DNA of 13,381 bases from assembly GCA_937124495.1 (NCBI GenBank), contig CAKZKZ010000166.1, positions 1 through 13,381 on the forward strand. Reading direction: 5' to 3'. The stretch comes from an uncultured Dokdonia sp. Its GTDB lineage: Bacteria; Bacteroidota; Bacteroidia; Flavobacteriales; Flavobacteriaceae. A program made the position numbers and the translations under genes. Below are positions 6,771-12,918 of this stretch, piece after piece. The first letter of the stretch is position 1, and each line of letters opens with the position of its first letter. The notes under the pieces are model-generated. The model searched no databases and was not told where the DNA came from. It saw only the letters and a program-made list of their open reading frames with translations.

Positions 6771-7319
6771 ATGATTGATTTTTTACATACCACAGGAAGT
6801 TATTCAGATCAAGAGGTACAATTACTGAAAGCTGAAATCATAGTTCGTGATATAAAAAAAGGCGAAATATTACTAGACGTAGGAGAAGTATGTTCTTCGG
6901 TATGTTTTTTAGAAACTGGAGCAGTGTATCAATACCAATTAGATAAAGAAAATGAACAACAGATCATCGATTTAAATGTACCGCAAGATTGGATTATCAA
7001 TCATCAGAGTTTTACATCTAGAAAACGATCTACATATTGTATACAAGCGTATGAAGATAGTAGGATACAAATGTTGTCTATAACTTCTATTCATGCATTG
7101 ATCGCAAAATCCCAAACTTTTCTTCAGATGGGAGCCCTATTAGAGCAAGCAGTTGCAAGAGTTCGTTTTTTTGATCATCAATATACTCCAGATGAGAAAT
7201 ACCAATATGTCTTACAACATCAGCCAGCGCTTATTCAAAAATTTCCACAAAAAATACTCGCTTCCTATCTTAAAATGTCTCCAGAAACATTAAGTCGCGT
7301 TCGTAAACGAGTTTCATAG
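6771..7319 (+). CDS. Crp/Fnr-family transcriptional regulator (short Bacteroidota type)
   Basis: The product has 182 residues. Residues 10-115 form a cNMP-binding-like beta-roll (IKKGEILLDVGEVCSSVCFLETGAVYQYQL), followed by a long dimerisation helix and a shortened HTH at 157-182 (KFPQKILASYLKMSPETLSRVRKR). The recognition helix reads ETLSR (E172, S175, R176), the same pattern as FNR's ETISR, which reads TTGAT half-sites. The N-terminal cysteine cluster of FNR is absent. Two Cys near residues 42-46 are insufficient evidence for a cluster, and the cAMP-binding signature is not evident, so the signal is unknown. Five bases after its stop is a perfect TTGAT-N4-ATCAA site (7325-7338). It probably shares a transcript with the thioesterase upstream. 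Confidence 0.88.
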   Translation: MIDFLHTTGSYSDQEVQLLKAEIIVRDIKKGEILLDVGEVCSSVCFLETGAVYQYQLDKENEQQIIDLNVPQDWIINHQSFTSRKRSTYCIQAYEDSRIQMLSITSIHALIAKSQTFLQMGALLEQAVARVRFFDHQYTPDEKYQYVLQHQPALIQKFPQKILASYLKMSPETLSRVRKRVS

Positions 7320-7323
7320 ATTT

Positions 7324-7339
7324 CTTGATTTCGATCAAG
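7324..7339. promoter_or_regulatory. Perfect FNR-type box TTGAT-TTCG-ATCAA
   Basis: Positions 7325-7338 match the FNR consensus TTGATNNNNATCAA at every base, and the outer C/G extends the symmetry by one pair. It lies between the Crp/Fnr gene and the membrane protein gene. A -7-like GATCTTTG (7362-7369; one mismatch to TAnnTTTG) would place a start near 7374 and the box near -42, a class II activator position. Alternatively the 6-bp stem with TTCG loop could be a small hairpin at the regulator's 3' end, since T-rich sequence follows. Confidence 0.6.
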
Positions 7340-7396
7340 TGCAATTTTATTTCGTTCGTTTGATCTTTGGTGTTTTAATCACAAACATCAAATGTC

Positions 7397-8044
7397 ATGA
7401 AACAACACGCGTATCAAAGTACAGGACTTTCTCTTATTATCGGTGCTATTCTAGTTATTGTAACTATGGTGATGCATCCTTCTGGCGGAAGCATGGAACG
7501 CATTCTGAGTATTTCTAAAACGATTACGGTCACACATGCGTTGGCTATTTTTTGCTTACCCATTATTCTATTTGGTTTTTATGGACTTACCCACAAACTC
7601 ATGGACACTCGGAAGATTGCGATACTTGCTTTTTTAATCCTTGCGTTCGGCCTTATTGCTGCTATGTTTGCTGCCTTGATCAATGGATTAACAGTTCCTT
7701 ACTTTTTAGGAAAATACGCAGATAGACTCGAAGAGAATAGGGAAGTGCTAGAACCAATATTGACGTATAGTTTTGCGATTAATACTCCTTTAGATTATAT
7801 CTTTATTGTAGCTTGCTGTTTGGCAATTCTGTTGTATTCTATAAGTATCTTAATGACACGTGCATTCCCTGTATGGTTAGGGTATTTTGGGGTGCTTTTT
7901 GGACTCTTTGTAATTGTAGGAGCCTCTACAGGTTTTGTGTTTACAAACCTAACAGGGTTTAGAATCGTAACGTTTAGTATTGCTGCATGGATATTGTGTG
8001 CTGGCTTTTTTGTAATGAGATTTAAAGTATATACGGATGAGTAA
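7397..8044 (+). CDS. Six-TM membrane protein of unknown function
   Basis: The product has 215 residues and about six membrane helices (near 8-28, 42-66, 73-98, 130-152, 158-176 and 188-210). A polar loop sits around 99-129 (YFLGKYADRLEENREVLEPILTYS) and a conserved-looking MHPSGGS follows helix 1. General layout and length resemble DUF4386-type proteins, but the signature WFR/D-LY features are missing, so I do not assign a family. It overlaps the following methyltransferase gene by eight bases (8037-8044), which implies translational coupling. The upstream 77-base gap holds the FNR-type box, so this gene pair may be a target of the adjacent regulator. No catalytic motif is visible. Confidence 0.8.
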   Translation: MKQHAYQSTGLSLIIGAILVIVTMVMHPSGGSMERILSISKTITVTHALAIFCLPIILFGFYGLTHKLMDTRKIAILAFLILAFGLIAAMFAALINGLTVPYFLGKYADRLEENREVLEPILTYSFAINTPLDYIFIVACCLAILLYSISILMTRAFPVWLGYFGVLFGLFVIVGASTGFVFTNLTGFRIVTFSIAAWILCAGFFVMRFKVYTDE

Positions 8045-8747
8045 AGAAAAAATAAAACAAGCCTATAATCAATTGGCAACAGCCTATAATGATCTGATAG
8101 ATCACAAACCACATAATGCCTATTATGATCGCCCTAATACCTTAGGGTTGATTACAGAAGTAGATGGTAAAAAGATTCTAGATGCTGCTTGTGGCCCTGG
8201 AAAATATGCAGAACTATTACTTGCTGACGGTGCTGAAGTCACTGGAATGGATATTAGCGAACAAATGATATACCATGCGAAAGAGCGAAATCAAGATCAA
8301 GGCACTTTTTTTGTACACGACTTGGAAGCACCTTTTACAATGCTAGAAGAGCACTCTTTTGACACTGTTGTCTGTGCAGTAGCCATGCAGGATATAGAAG
8401 AGGGGAATCAAACATTGCAAGAATTCTATAGAGTTTTAAAACCTAAGGGAACATTGGTGATTTCTATAGAACACCCCTTTTTTGAATATACCTATTTTAA
8501 ATCTGAACAGTATTTTGATATTGAAGGGGTAAAATGCACGTGGAATGGCTTTGGACGTCCTGCAGAGATTCATAGTTTTAGAAGACCATTGCAAGAATGT
8601 ATCAATCCACTGATAAAAAATGGATTCATGATAGATACTTTATTAGAGCCTACACCCGTTGCCGAATTTGAAAAACTAGATCCTAAACATTACAAAGAGC
8701 TCAACGAATTTCCTGCTTTTATGTGTATCCGAGCCTTGAAAAAATAA
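8037..8747 (+). CDS. Class I SAM-dependent methyltransferase (Methyltransf_11 type)
   Basis: The product has 236 residues. Motif I is ILDAACGPGKY (47-57) for S-adenosylmethionine binding, followed by the acidic motif II residue D72 in VTGMDIS, motif III-like FFVHDLEAPF and SFDTVVCAVAMQDI (motif IV region). FYRVLKPKGTLVISIEHPFF is the typical post-I strand and loop of Methyltransf_11/UbiE-like enzymes. The substrate is not predictable; the C-terminal part (TWNGFGRPAEIHSFRRPLQE) probably forms the acceptor site, and small molecules are more likely than nucleic acid. The start ATG overlaps the end of the membrane-protein gene, so the two are co-translated. Confidence 0.9.
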   Translation: MSKEKIKQAYNQLATAYNDLIDHKPHNAYYDRPNTLGLITEVDGKKILDAACGPGKYAELLLADGAEVTGMDISEQMIYHAKERNQDQGTFFVHDLEAPFTMLEEHSFDTVVCAVAMQDIEEGNQTLQEFYRVLKPKGTLVISIEHPFFEYTYFKSEQYFDIEGVKCTWNGFGRPAEIHSFRRPLQECINPLIKNGFMIDTLLEPTPVAEFEKLDPKHYKELNEFPAFMCIRALKK

Positions 8748-8779
8748 TTCTCACGAAAACGGGAAGCTCATTTTTTTTT
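8731..8779 (+). terminator. Candidate terminator of the methyltransferase operon
   Basis: GAGC(C)TT near 8731-8737 can pair with AAGCTC (8764-8769), which is followed by an A and a run of nine T (8771-8779). An alternative short inner stem is TTCTC/GGGAA. The stem is imperfect and overlaps the gene end, but the long T-run just after an operon end fits termination. Confidence 0.35.
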
Positions 8780-8938
8780 GAAACTATATAAAAATTACTC
8801 TATCACTAGACGTAGCTCATACTCATCTATCTACATTTCAGCCTGTAAAAGCGACACTTCAGGAGGCATTTAAAAATAATATGTAACAAATAATTTTTTT
8901 AAACGTCTTTTAAGTATCAATCAATAAATCAAACAATC

Positions 8939-9073
8939 ATGAGAACTGAAACAAACAATTACAAAGAAACTCCAAAAAATTATAGGCGTAATACAGCATT
9001 AGGAATTTACGTTATTTTGACAACTGCACTTGTAAGTGGTTACACCCTTATTCAATTAATGACAGTGGTATAA
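8939..9073 (+). CDS. 44-aa single-TM small membrane protein
   Basis: From the ATG at 8939 to the TAA at 9071-9073 the frame encodes 44 residues. A polar, positively charged N-terminus (MRTETNNYKETPKNYRRN) is followed by one hydrophobic segment of about 24 residues (20-44), LGIYVILTTALVSGYTLIQL, ending in MTVV. The topology by the positive-inside rule is N-in. A strong intrinsic terminator begins five bases after the stop, which strongly suggests a real monocistronic small gene. The upstream AT-rich 60 bases ending in ATCAATCAATAAATC could hold the promoter, though I found no clean -33/-7 pair. I recognise no family; such proteins often modulate larger membrane complexes, but no partner is indicated here. 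Confidence 0.65.
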   Translation: MRTETNNYKETPKNYRRNTALGIYVILTTALVSGYTLIQLMTVV

Positions 9074-9078
9074 AAGAC

Positions 9079-9110
9079 AAAATCTGCGTACAAGTACGCA
9101 GATTTTATTC
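9079..9110 (+). terminator. Strong intrinsic terminator after the 44-aa gene
   Basis: AAAATCTGCGTA (9079-9090) pairs perfectly over 12 bp with TACGCAGATTTT (9095-9106) around the loop CAAG. The U-rich 3' arm continues as ATTC. The AAAA/TTTT flanks make it potentially bidirectional. It is the best terminator in the window. Confidence 0.85.
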
Positions 9111-9262
9111 TTCATCATAGCATTTTTTTAATGTTATAGAACATCAAAAAAGATGAATTATACACACTCTGTCGATGAAGAATAGTACTCCTTACAAAAA
9201 AATAATTTTTTTTCAATAACTCGGAATAACCAATAGAGCTTCATAAGAAGGATAGTTTGTAA

Positions 9263-9291
9263 GTTAAAGTCAAAAAGTTTTTGACTTTAAC
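9263..9291. repeat. Perfect 13-bp-stem inverted repeat, no gene attached
   Basis: Pairs run from G9263/C9291 to A9275/T9279 without mismatch around a 3-base centre (9276-9278). No coding frame ends within 180 bases on either side, and no T-run lies beyond either arm, so a simple gene terminator is not supported. Candidates are the 3' hairpin of a small RNA or a protein-binding palindrome. Confidence 0.8.
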
Positions 9292-9292
9292 A

Positions 9293-9322
9293 TAACACCA
9301 CTGCAATTATTCTAACACCACT
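9293..9322. repeat. TAACACCACT direct repeat, 20-bp period
   Basis: The same 10 bases occur at 9293-9302 and 9313-9322, exactly two helical turns apart, about 150 bases before the phosphatase start. The GC-richer unit stands out in AT-rich DNA and could be a regulator-binding pair. Confidence 0.5.
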
Positions 9323-9470
9323 TTGGAGTATTTGATCTAAAACTCTTTACATTAAAATAAATTTCTGTTTCATCAACAGATATATTCTAAGGGATGTTCC
9401 GAGTTTACTACCATGTATTATCTAATTTCACTTCAATAACGTATTTTAGCATATCTTAAAACCGATCATT

Positions 9471-10007
9471 ATGCGTTATTTTATTCCTTTGTTACTTTTT
9501 ATAGTGTGCTTTACGAGTTGTAAAGAAAAGACAACTCCAGTAGAAACTATTGAAGTTGCAGAAACAGCAGTAACTACAACCAAGTATTATTTAATAAGAC
9601 ACGCAGAAAAAGATCGTAGTGATCCAGAAAATAGAAATCCATCCCTTACTGAGGAAGGGAATGCAAGAGCAAACCGTTGGGCAGAACATTTTAAAGCTAT
9701 TCCTTTCGATATGATATATAGTACTGATTATAATCGTACGCAAGAAACAGCAACACCTACAGCTACTCAAAAAGGACTGGAAATACAATCGTATGATCCA
9801 AGAACGTTATTTGACGTCGACTTCCAAGAAGCAACTAAAGGCAAAACAGTTTTGGTCGTTGGGCATAGTAATACAACGCCTATGTTTGCAAATGCGATTT
9901 TACAAGAAGAACGTTACGAACACATAGATGATAGTGATAATTCAAACCTTTTTATCGTAACGATCAAAGGAGATGAGAAAACTTCAGAGCGACTTCGCGT
10001 TGAATAA
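9471..10007 (+). CDS. Histidine phosphatase (phosphoglycerate mutase-like) lipoprotein
   Basis: The product has 178 residues. The start MRYFIPLLLFIVCFTSC is a lipoprotein signal with lipidated Cys17, followed by a Thr/Glu-rich tether to about residue 37. The rest is a histidine phosphatase superfamily branch 1 domain of SixA-like size: YYLIRHAEK with the phosphorylated His44 and Arg43, LTEEGNARA, YSTDYNRTQETA with Arg89 and Glu92, and VVGHSNT with the second catalytic His132. All core catalytic residues are present, so phosphatase activity on an envelope phospho-substrate is likely; the substrate is unknown. The lipidated form places it in the periplasm or on the outer membrane. It converges on the DUF6503-like gene. 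Confidence 0.9.
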   Translation: MRYFIPLLLFIVCFTSCKEKTTPVETIEVAETAVTTTKYYLIRHAEKDRSDPENRNPSLTEEGNARANRWAEHFKAIPFDMIYSTDYNRTQETATPTATQKGLEIQSYDPRTLFDVDFQEATKGKTVLVVGHSNTTPMFANAILQEERYEHIDDSDNSNLFIVTIKGDEKTSERLRVE

Positions 10008-10086
10008 GTAGAAATTATTGATTGCAGATTGGCAATTGCTGATTTTTGAAGTAATAAATAATGTAAGGTGATTGGATGGTTTTCGC

Positions 10087-10096
10087 TTTCGCGAAA
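10087..10096. repeat. Degenerate copy of the TTTCGCGAAA palindrome
   Basis: Only the 10-base centre TTTCGCGAAA is symmetric. The left flank keeps CGC of the full element, while the right flank has decayed to ATTG. It lies in the convergent gap between the phosphatase and DUF6503-like genes. Confidence 0.55.
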
Positions 10097-10161
10097 ATTG
10101 TATCATGCTGAGTTTATATCAGTAGAGCAAAATCATTAAGTTTAAAAATAATCTCACATTA

Positions 10162-10215
10162 AAACTAAATCAAATTCCTTCTCCTTTTGGGAGAAGGTTA
10201 GGATGAAGGATTTAC
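10162..10215. repeat. Dispersed 3'-end repeat with CCTTCTCC/GGAGAAGG hairpin, copy 1
   Basis: The element reads AAACT-AAATCAAATT, then an 8-bp stem CCTTCTCC (10177-10184) and GGAGAAGG (10190-10197), then TTAGGATGAAGGATTTAC. It ends two bases from the stop codon of the minus-strand DUF6503-like gene and follows the plus-strand phosphatase gene, so it may serve as a shared transcript end. A second copy is at 12690-12744. Confidence 0.7.
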
Positions 10216-10217
10216 TA

Positions 10218-11012
10218 TCACTTACTCGCCAAAGGAATTACTTTAGGGTTTTCTGTTTCGATAGTAGACAAGAGTGTCAATTCGTTACTCTCAAACTGCG
10301 CATCTAGATCTGTCAATGGTGGAAACTGTGTTTTAGGCTTATAATTACGATAATCAACAAAACGAACTCCATTAATTATACGCTCATTATACGCTTCTCT
10401 AAAACGCGTACCACCTTCACTTGTTTGATAGTTGTAGGCAATATAATCCACAGCAAAATTTTCAGTAGCAATCCAATACATATATTCATCTTGAAAATCT
10501 TCTCCACCGCCTTCTTGCGCAAATGTTACTTTAACGCGGTAATATGATTTCCCCTTTACATCATGTATATCCATTAGTTGTTTCGTCACTGCAGGATCAT
10601 TCAATCCAAAAGGTAATACCGAAAAATAATGGACAGAATTAATACTGTTTGCATATTTCTGTTTCATACTATCGGGAACTTGTATGAGTGCGCTTTCGCG
10701 AAAGCGTGTAAAATCCCCTTTATTATCTAATACATCACGTTGTAGAAGACAAGCGGCATCTGTACACCTCTCAAAAGTGCGTACGCCATTCTCACGCTTA
10801 GCTTTATAATAATGATCTCTAAATTTAAATTGAATACTCGCGTTTGCAATTGTTGGCCCTCCACTTTGTACAATAGCATTGTCTATGATTTCTTGTACTT
10901 CTGGTGTTTTTGAACTGCAGGAATTAAGTAAGAATACAGCAGTAAATGCAAGAAAACTAAGGAAGCGAACGCTATATAAATGAGTTGAAAATCTGTTTTG
11001 TAATTGGGTCAT
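10218..11012 (-). CDS. DUF6503-like lipoprotein
   Basis: The product has 264 residues. An N-terminal hydrophobic segment (FLSFLAFTAVFLLNSC) ends in a lipobox with Cys32. The start of the signal is unusually long (16 polar residues), so an internal start is conceivable but no other in-frame ATG precedes the core. The mature domain shows the pattern I associate with DUF6503, a Bacteroidota lipoprotein family: AIVQSGG near the start, YYRVKVTFAQEGGGEDFQDEY, YWIATENFAVDYIAYNYQT and GTRFREAYNERIINGVRFVDYRNY. Some relatives are mis-annotated as deoxyribose-phosphate aldolase; no aldolase lysine motif is seen here. Codons 103-107 (RFRES) are encoded exactly by the genome's palindromic repeat (10691-10706), apparently inserted or evolved in frame. 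A fold similar to outer-membrane lipoprotein carriers is possible, but function is unknown. Confidence 0.8.
   Translation of the reverse strand: MTQLQNRFSTHLYSVRFLSFLAFTAVFLLNSCSSKTPEVQEIIDNAIVQSGGPTIANASIQFKFRDHYYKAKRENGVRTFERCTDAACLLQRDVLDNKGDFTRFRESALIQVPDSMKQKYANSINSVHYFSVLPFGLNDPAVTKQLMDIHDVKGKSYYRVKVTFAQEGGGEDFQDEYMYWIATENFAVDYIAYNYQTSEGGTRFREAYNERIINGVRFVDYRNYKPKTQFPPLTDLDAQFESNELTLLSTIETENPKVIPLASK
10691..10706. repeat. 16-bp palindrome CGCTTTCGCGAAAGCG inside a coding sequence, copy 3
   Basis: The full 16-base core lies within the DUF6503-like gene, where it encodes R103-F-R-E-S107 plus one base. The element has no stop codon in any of its three frames (RFRES, AFAKA, LSRK), and being palindromic it is the same from the other strand. 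Confidence 0.9.
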
Positions 11013-11252
11013 GAGTATAAATTAGGATTCCTATAAAATGAACTTACGATATGATACTAGTTATAATTTAAAATATTCTTTAAACAATTTGAATTATAAT
11101 ACACCCAGATGAGATAGAAAATTCAAGCATAGCTTTAGCTACGGTTTCATTTTATATTGAAATATGGGTGCAATAGAAACGAATTGTAAAGTATATTTTA
11201 AGTTGTGAATAGTATAAGTCTCAAAAGTAGCATTTTCATTACATTTGTGGTG

Positions 11253-11720
11253 ATGTCAAAACCAAATACTGTAAATATATTAAATAAGCGTGCTCGTTTT
11301 GAGTATGAGATTTTAGATAGACTCACCGCAGGTATTGTACTTGCTGGTACAGAGATTAAATCTATACGAGAAGGAAAGGCTTCTATTGCCGAAAGTTTTT
11401 GTGAATTTAATGATCAACAAGAACTTTTTGTGATCAATATGACCATCCAAGAGTATTCACACGCTACTTATTTTAATCATGCTCCTAAGAGTGAGCGTAA
11501 GTTGTTATTGAATAAACGCGAGCTCAAAAAATGGGAACGTGAGATTAAAAAATCGGGATTGACGATCGTTCCTCTCAAGTTATTTACCAATGAGAAAGGC
11601 TTTGCAAAACTAGAAATTGCACTTGCCAGGGGTAAGAAAAACTACGATAAACGGGAGAGTATTAAAGACCGTGATAACAAACGTGATCTAAGTCGTATCA
11701 AAAAAGACTTCAATAACTAG
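11253..11720 (+). CDS. smpB: SsrA-binding protein SmpB (trans-translation factor)
   Basis: From the ATG at 11253 the product has 155 residues, the usual SmpB length; an in-frame GTG at 11205 would add 16 residues not expected in the family. Landmarks are VNILNKRARFEYEILDRLTAGIVL, LAGTEIKSIREGKASI, ESFCEF, ELFVINMTIQEYSHATYFNHAPKSERKLLLNKRELKK, and a Lys/Arg-rich tail RGKKNYDKRESIKDRDNKRD that inserts in the ribosomal mRNA channel. SmpB binds tmRNA and delivers it to stalled ribosomes in the cytosol; it is a housekeeping gene and vertically inherited. The -7-like TACATTTG (11240-11247) ends five bases before the ATG, suggesting a leaderless or nearly leaderless mRNA, though no -33 element is evident. 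The ssrA gene is not in the window. Confidence 0.97.
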   Translation: MSKPNTVNILNKRARFEYEILDRLTAGIVLAGTEIKSIREGKASIAESFCEFNDQQELFVINMTIQEYSHATYFNHAPKSERKLLLNKRELKKWEREIKKSGLTIVPLKLFTNEKGFAKLEIALARGKKNYDKRESIKDRDNKRDLSRIKKDFNN

Positions 11721-11791
11721 AAGAATTTCGAGTACCCAACGGCGATCGTCGAATATCAAAGTAAAACAATACCTAAGATGATTGAGTGATG

Positions 11792-11807
11792 TTCGCTTTT
11801 TAGCGAA
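11792..11807. repeat. Diverged palindrome TTCGCT-TTTT-AGCGAA
   Basis: Six-bp arms at 11792-11797 and 11802-11807 flank four T. It resembles the CGCTTTCGCGAAAGCG element with the centre replaced. It lies in the 260-base gap between smpB and the DUF4386 gene, where no gene is seen. Confidence 0.45.
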
Positions 11808-11980
11808 AGTTGCGTTGCATTGAGTTTGTTGAAATGTATCGAAATTACCGAATACCAAACTCAACATTTTACTAGAGAAGAACTTTCACCTAGTCGCAAT
11901 AGATTACATTTTATTCCTTTGTGAATGTAACGAACCTCTTATTGATTCGTCATCCCAACATAACTCTAAAAGTAAAAGAG

Positions 11981-12679
11981 ATGCATTCAAATAAGAAAAT
12001 GGGAAGATTTGCTGGGTTACTTTTTTTAATTCTTGTAATTACTGGGGTGTTTGCTGAGTTTTTCGTTCGTCAAAAATTGTATGTGGTTAATGATCCAACT
12101 GCTACAACTCAAAATATCATAGAAAATCAATGGCTTTTCCGTCTTGGGTATGTGAGTGATTTAGTTATGTCTACCATGTTCTTTGTTTATGGCTATGTAC
12201 TGTATCTCATTTTTAAATCTGTACATAAGAATATCTCCTTATTCCTGTTATTATGCACGGTAATATCTGTTGCTATGTTTTGTCAAAACTCATTAAACCA
12301 GTTTTCTGCGTTAGAATTAGTGACAAATGCAGATTATTCAAAGACGTATACCCAAGAGCAATTACAAGTTTTATCTATGTTTTTTCAAAACATCCATATA
12401 AAAGGGTATTATGTAAATCAGATATTTTTTGGATTGTACTTACTTCCTTTGGGGTATATGATTATTAAATCTGGTATTGTTCCTAAAATCATCGGAGTTT
12501 TTTTAGTGCTAGGTTTTATAGGAGATATGATAGATTTTGTTGTGTATTTTCTTTTTCCAAATGTAGAATCGGTACTACTATCTAACATTACTATTCCAGC
12601 AGATATCGGAGAGATTTCACTCTGTCTATGGCTTTTAGTAATGGGCGTAAGGAGTCAAAAAATAAGTAATCAAATTTAG
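11981..12679 (+). CDS. DUF4386 family membrane protein (second in window)
   Basis: From the ATG at 11981 the product has 232 residues; an in-frame GTG at 11921 adds 20 residues that look non-coding, and the ATG is preceded by an AG-rich AAAAGTAAAAGAG. The N-terminus KKMGRFAGLLFLILVITGVFAEFFVRQKLYV, then DPTATTQNIIENQWLFRLGYVSDLV, is a clear DUF4386 signature (membrane helix, AT-x-NI loop, LFR, D). About six helices follow, with GEISLCLWLLVMGVR near the C-terminus. It is distant in sequence from the DUF4386 protein at 1877-2569. Function is unknown. A dispersed repeat with a hairpin begins 10 bases after the stop, probably at the transcript end. Confidence 0.85.
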   Translation: MHSNKKMGRFAGLLFLILVITGVFAEFFVRQKLYVVNDPTATTQNIIENQWLFRLGYVSDLVMSTMFFVYGYVLYLIFKSVHKNISLFLLLCTVISVAMFCQNSLNQFSALELVTNADYSKTYTQEQLQVLSMFFQNIHIKGYYVNQIFFGLYLLPLGYMIIKSGIVPKIIGVFLVLGFIGDMIDFVVYFLFPNVESVLLSNITIPADIGEISLCLWLLVMGVRSQKISNQI

Positions 12680-12689
12680 AAATTGGATC

Positions 12690-12744
12690 AAACTCAAATC
12701 AAATTCCTTCTCACTTAAGGAGAAGGCTAGGATGAGGATTTTAC
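12690..12744. repeat. Dispersed 3'-end repeat with CCTTCTC/GAGAAGG hairpin, copy 2
   Basis: It matches the element at 10162-10215 over about 54 bases with few differences, in the same orientation. The stem is CCTTCTC (12706-12712) and GAGAAGG (12720-12726) around ACTTAAG. Loop bases differ between copies while the arms stay paired. It follows the DUF4386 stop by 10 bases. Confidence 0.7.
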
Positions 12745-12918
12745 CTGTTGATTCTAGATATTTAGTATATAATTTTAATAATAATATTTAATTTAAAAAC
12801 TTGATAGTCAGTATTTTGAAATATTGTCAACTTCCCAATATATTCACAACTAACATTTTTTTAAGAAGTTAACGTTACTAAGTATAGTTTCTTTGAAACG
12901 CTAACTAAACATCAATCA

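Larger units (their letters stand above)
9111..9470. other. Gene-free stretch of about 360 bases with repeat structure
   Basis: I see no convincing gene on either strand; the longest start-to-stop frame I noticed is a 28-codon minus-strand frame from 9243, without features. The region holds the 29-base inverted repeat 9263-9291, two TAACACCACT direct repeats (9293, 9313) and a small stem TCTGTT/AACAGA (9364-9380). It must also hold the promoter of the phosphatase gene at 9471. A small RNA is possible but not demonstrable. Confidence 0.55.

Noticed and set aside
7795..8112. 105-codon minus-strand frame across the membrane protein/methyltransferase junction
   Set aside because: It is antisense to two strongly supported genes and has no recognisable domain.
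9160..9243. 28-codon minus-strand frame (MKLYWLFRVIEKK...)
   Set aside because: It has no signal, TM or 3' structure, and the region is AT-rich enough for such frames by chance.
9591..9788. 65-codon minus-strand frame rich in Cys and Phe
   Set aside because: It is antisense to the catalytic core of the histidine phosphatase.
10021..10050. ATTGCAGAT/ATTGCTGAT with a following T-run after the phosphatase gene, as a terminator
   Set aside because: The two units are direct repeats rather than well-paired arms, so no stable hairpin forms; the stem at 10177-10197 is a better 3' end.
11921..11980. N-terminal extension of the DUF4386 protein from a GTG
   Set aside because: The ATG at 11981 gives the family's normal length and N-terminus; the 20 extra residues do not resemble the family.
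12253..12468. 71-codon plus-strand frame inside the second DUF4386 gene
   Set aside because: It is an out-of-frame shadow of a well-supported gene.
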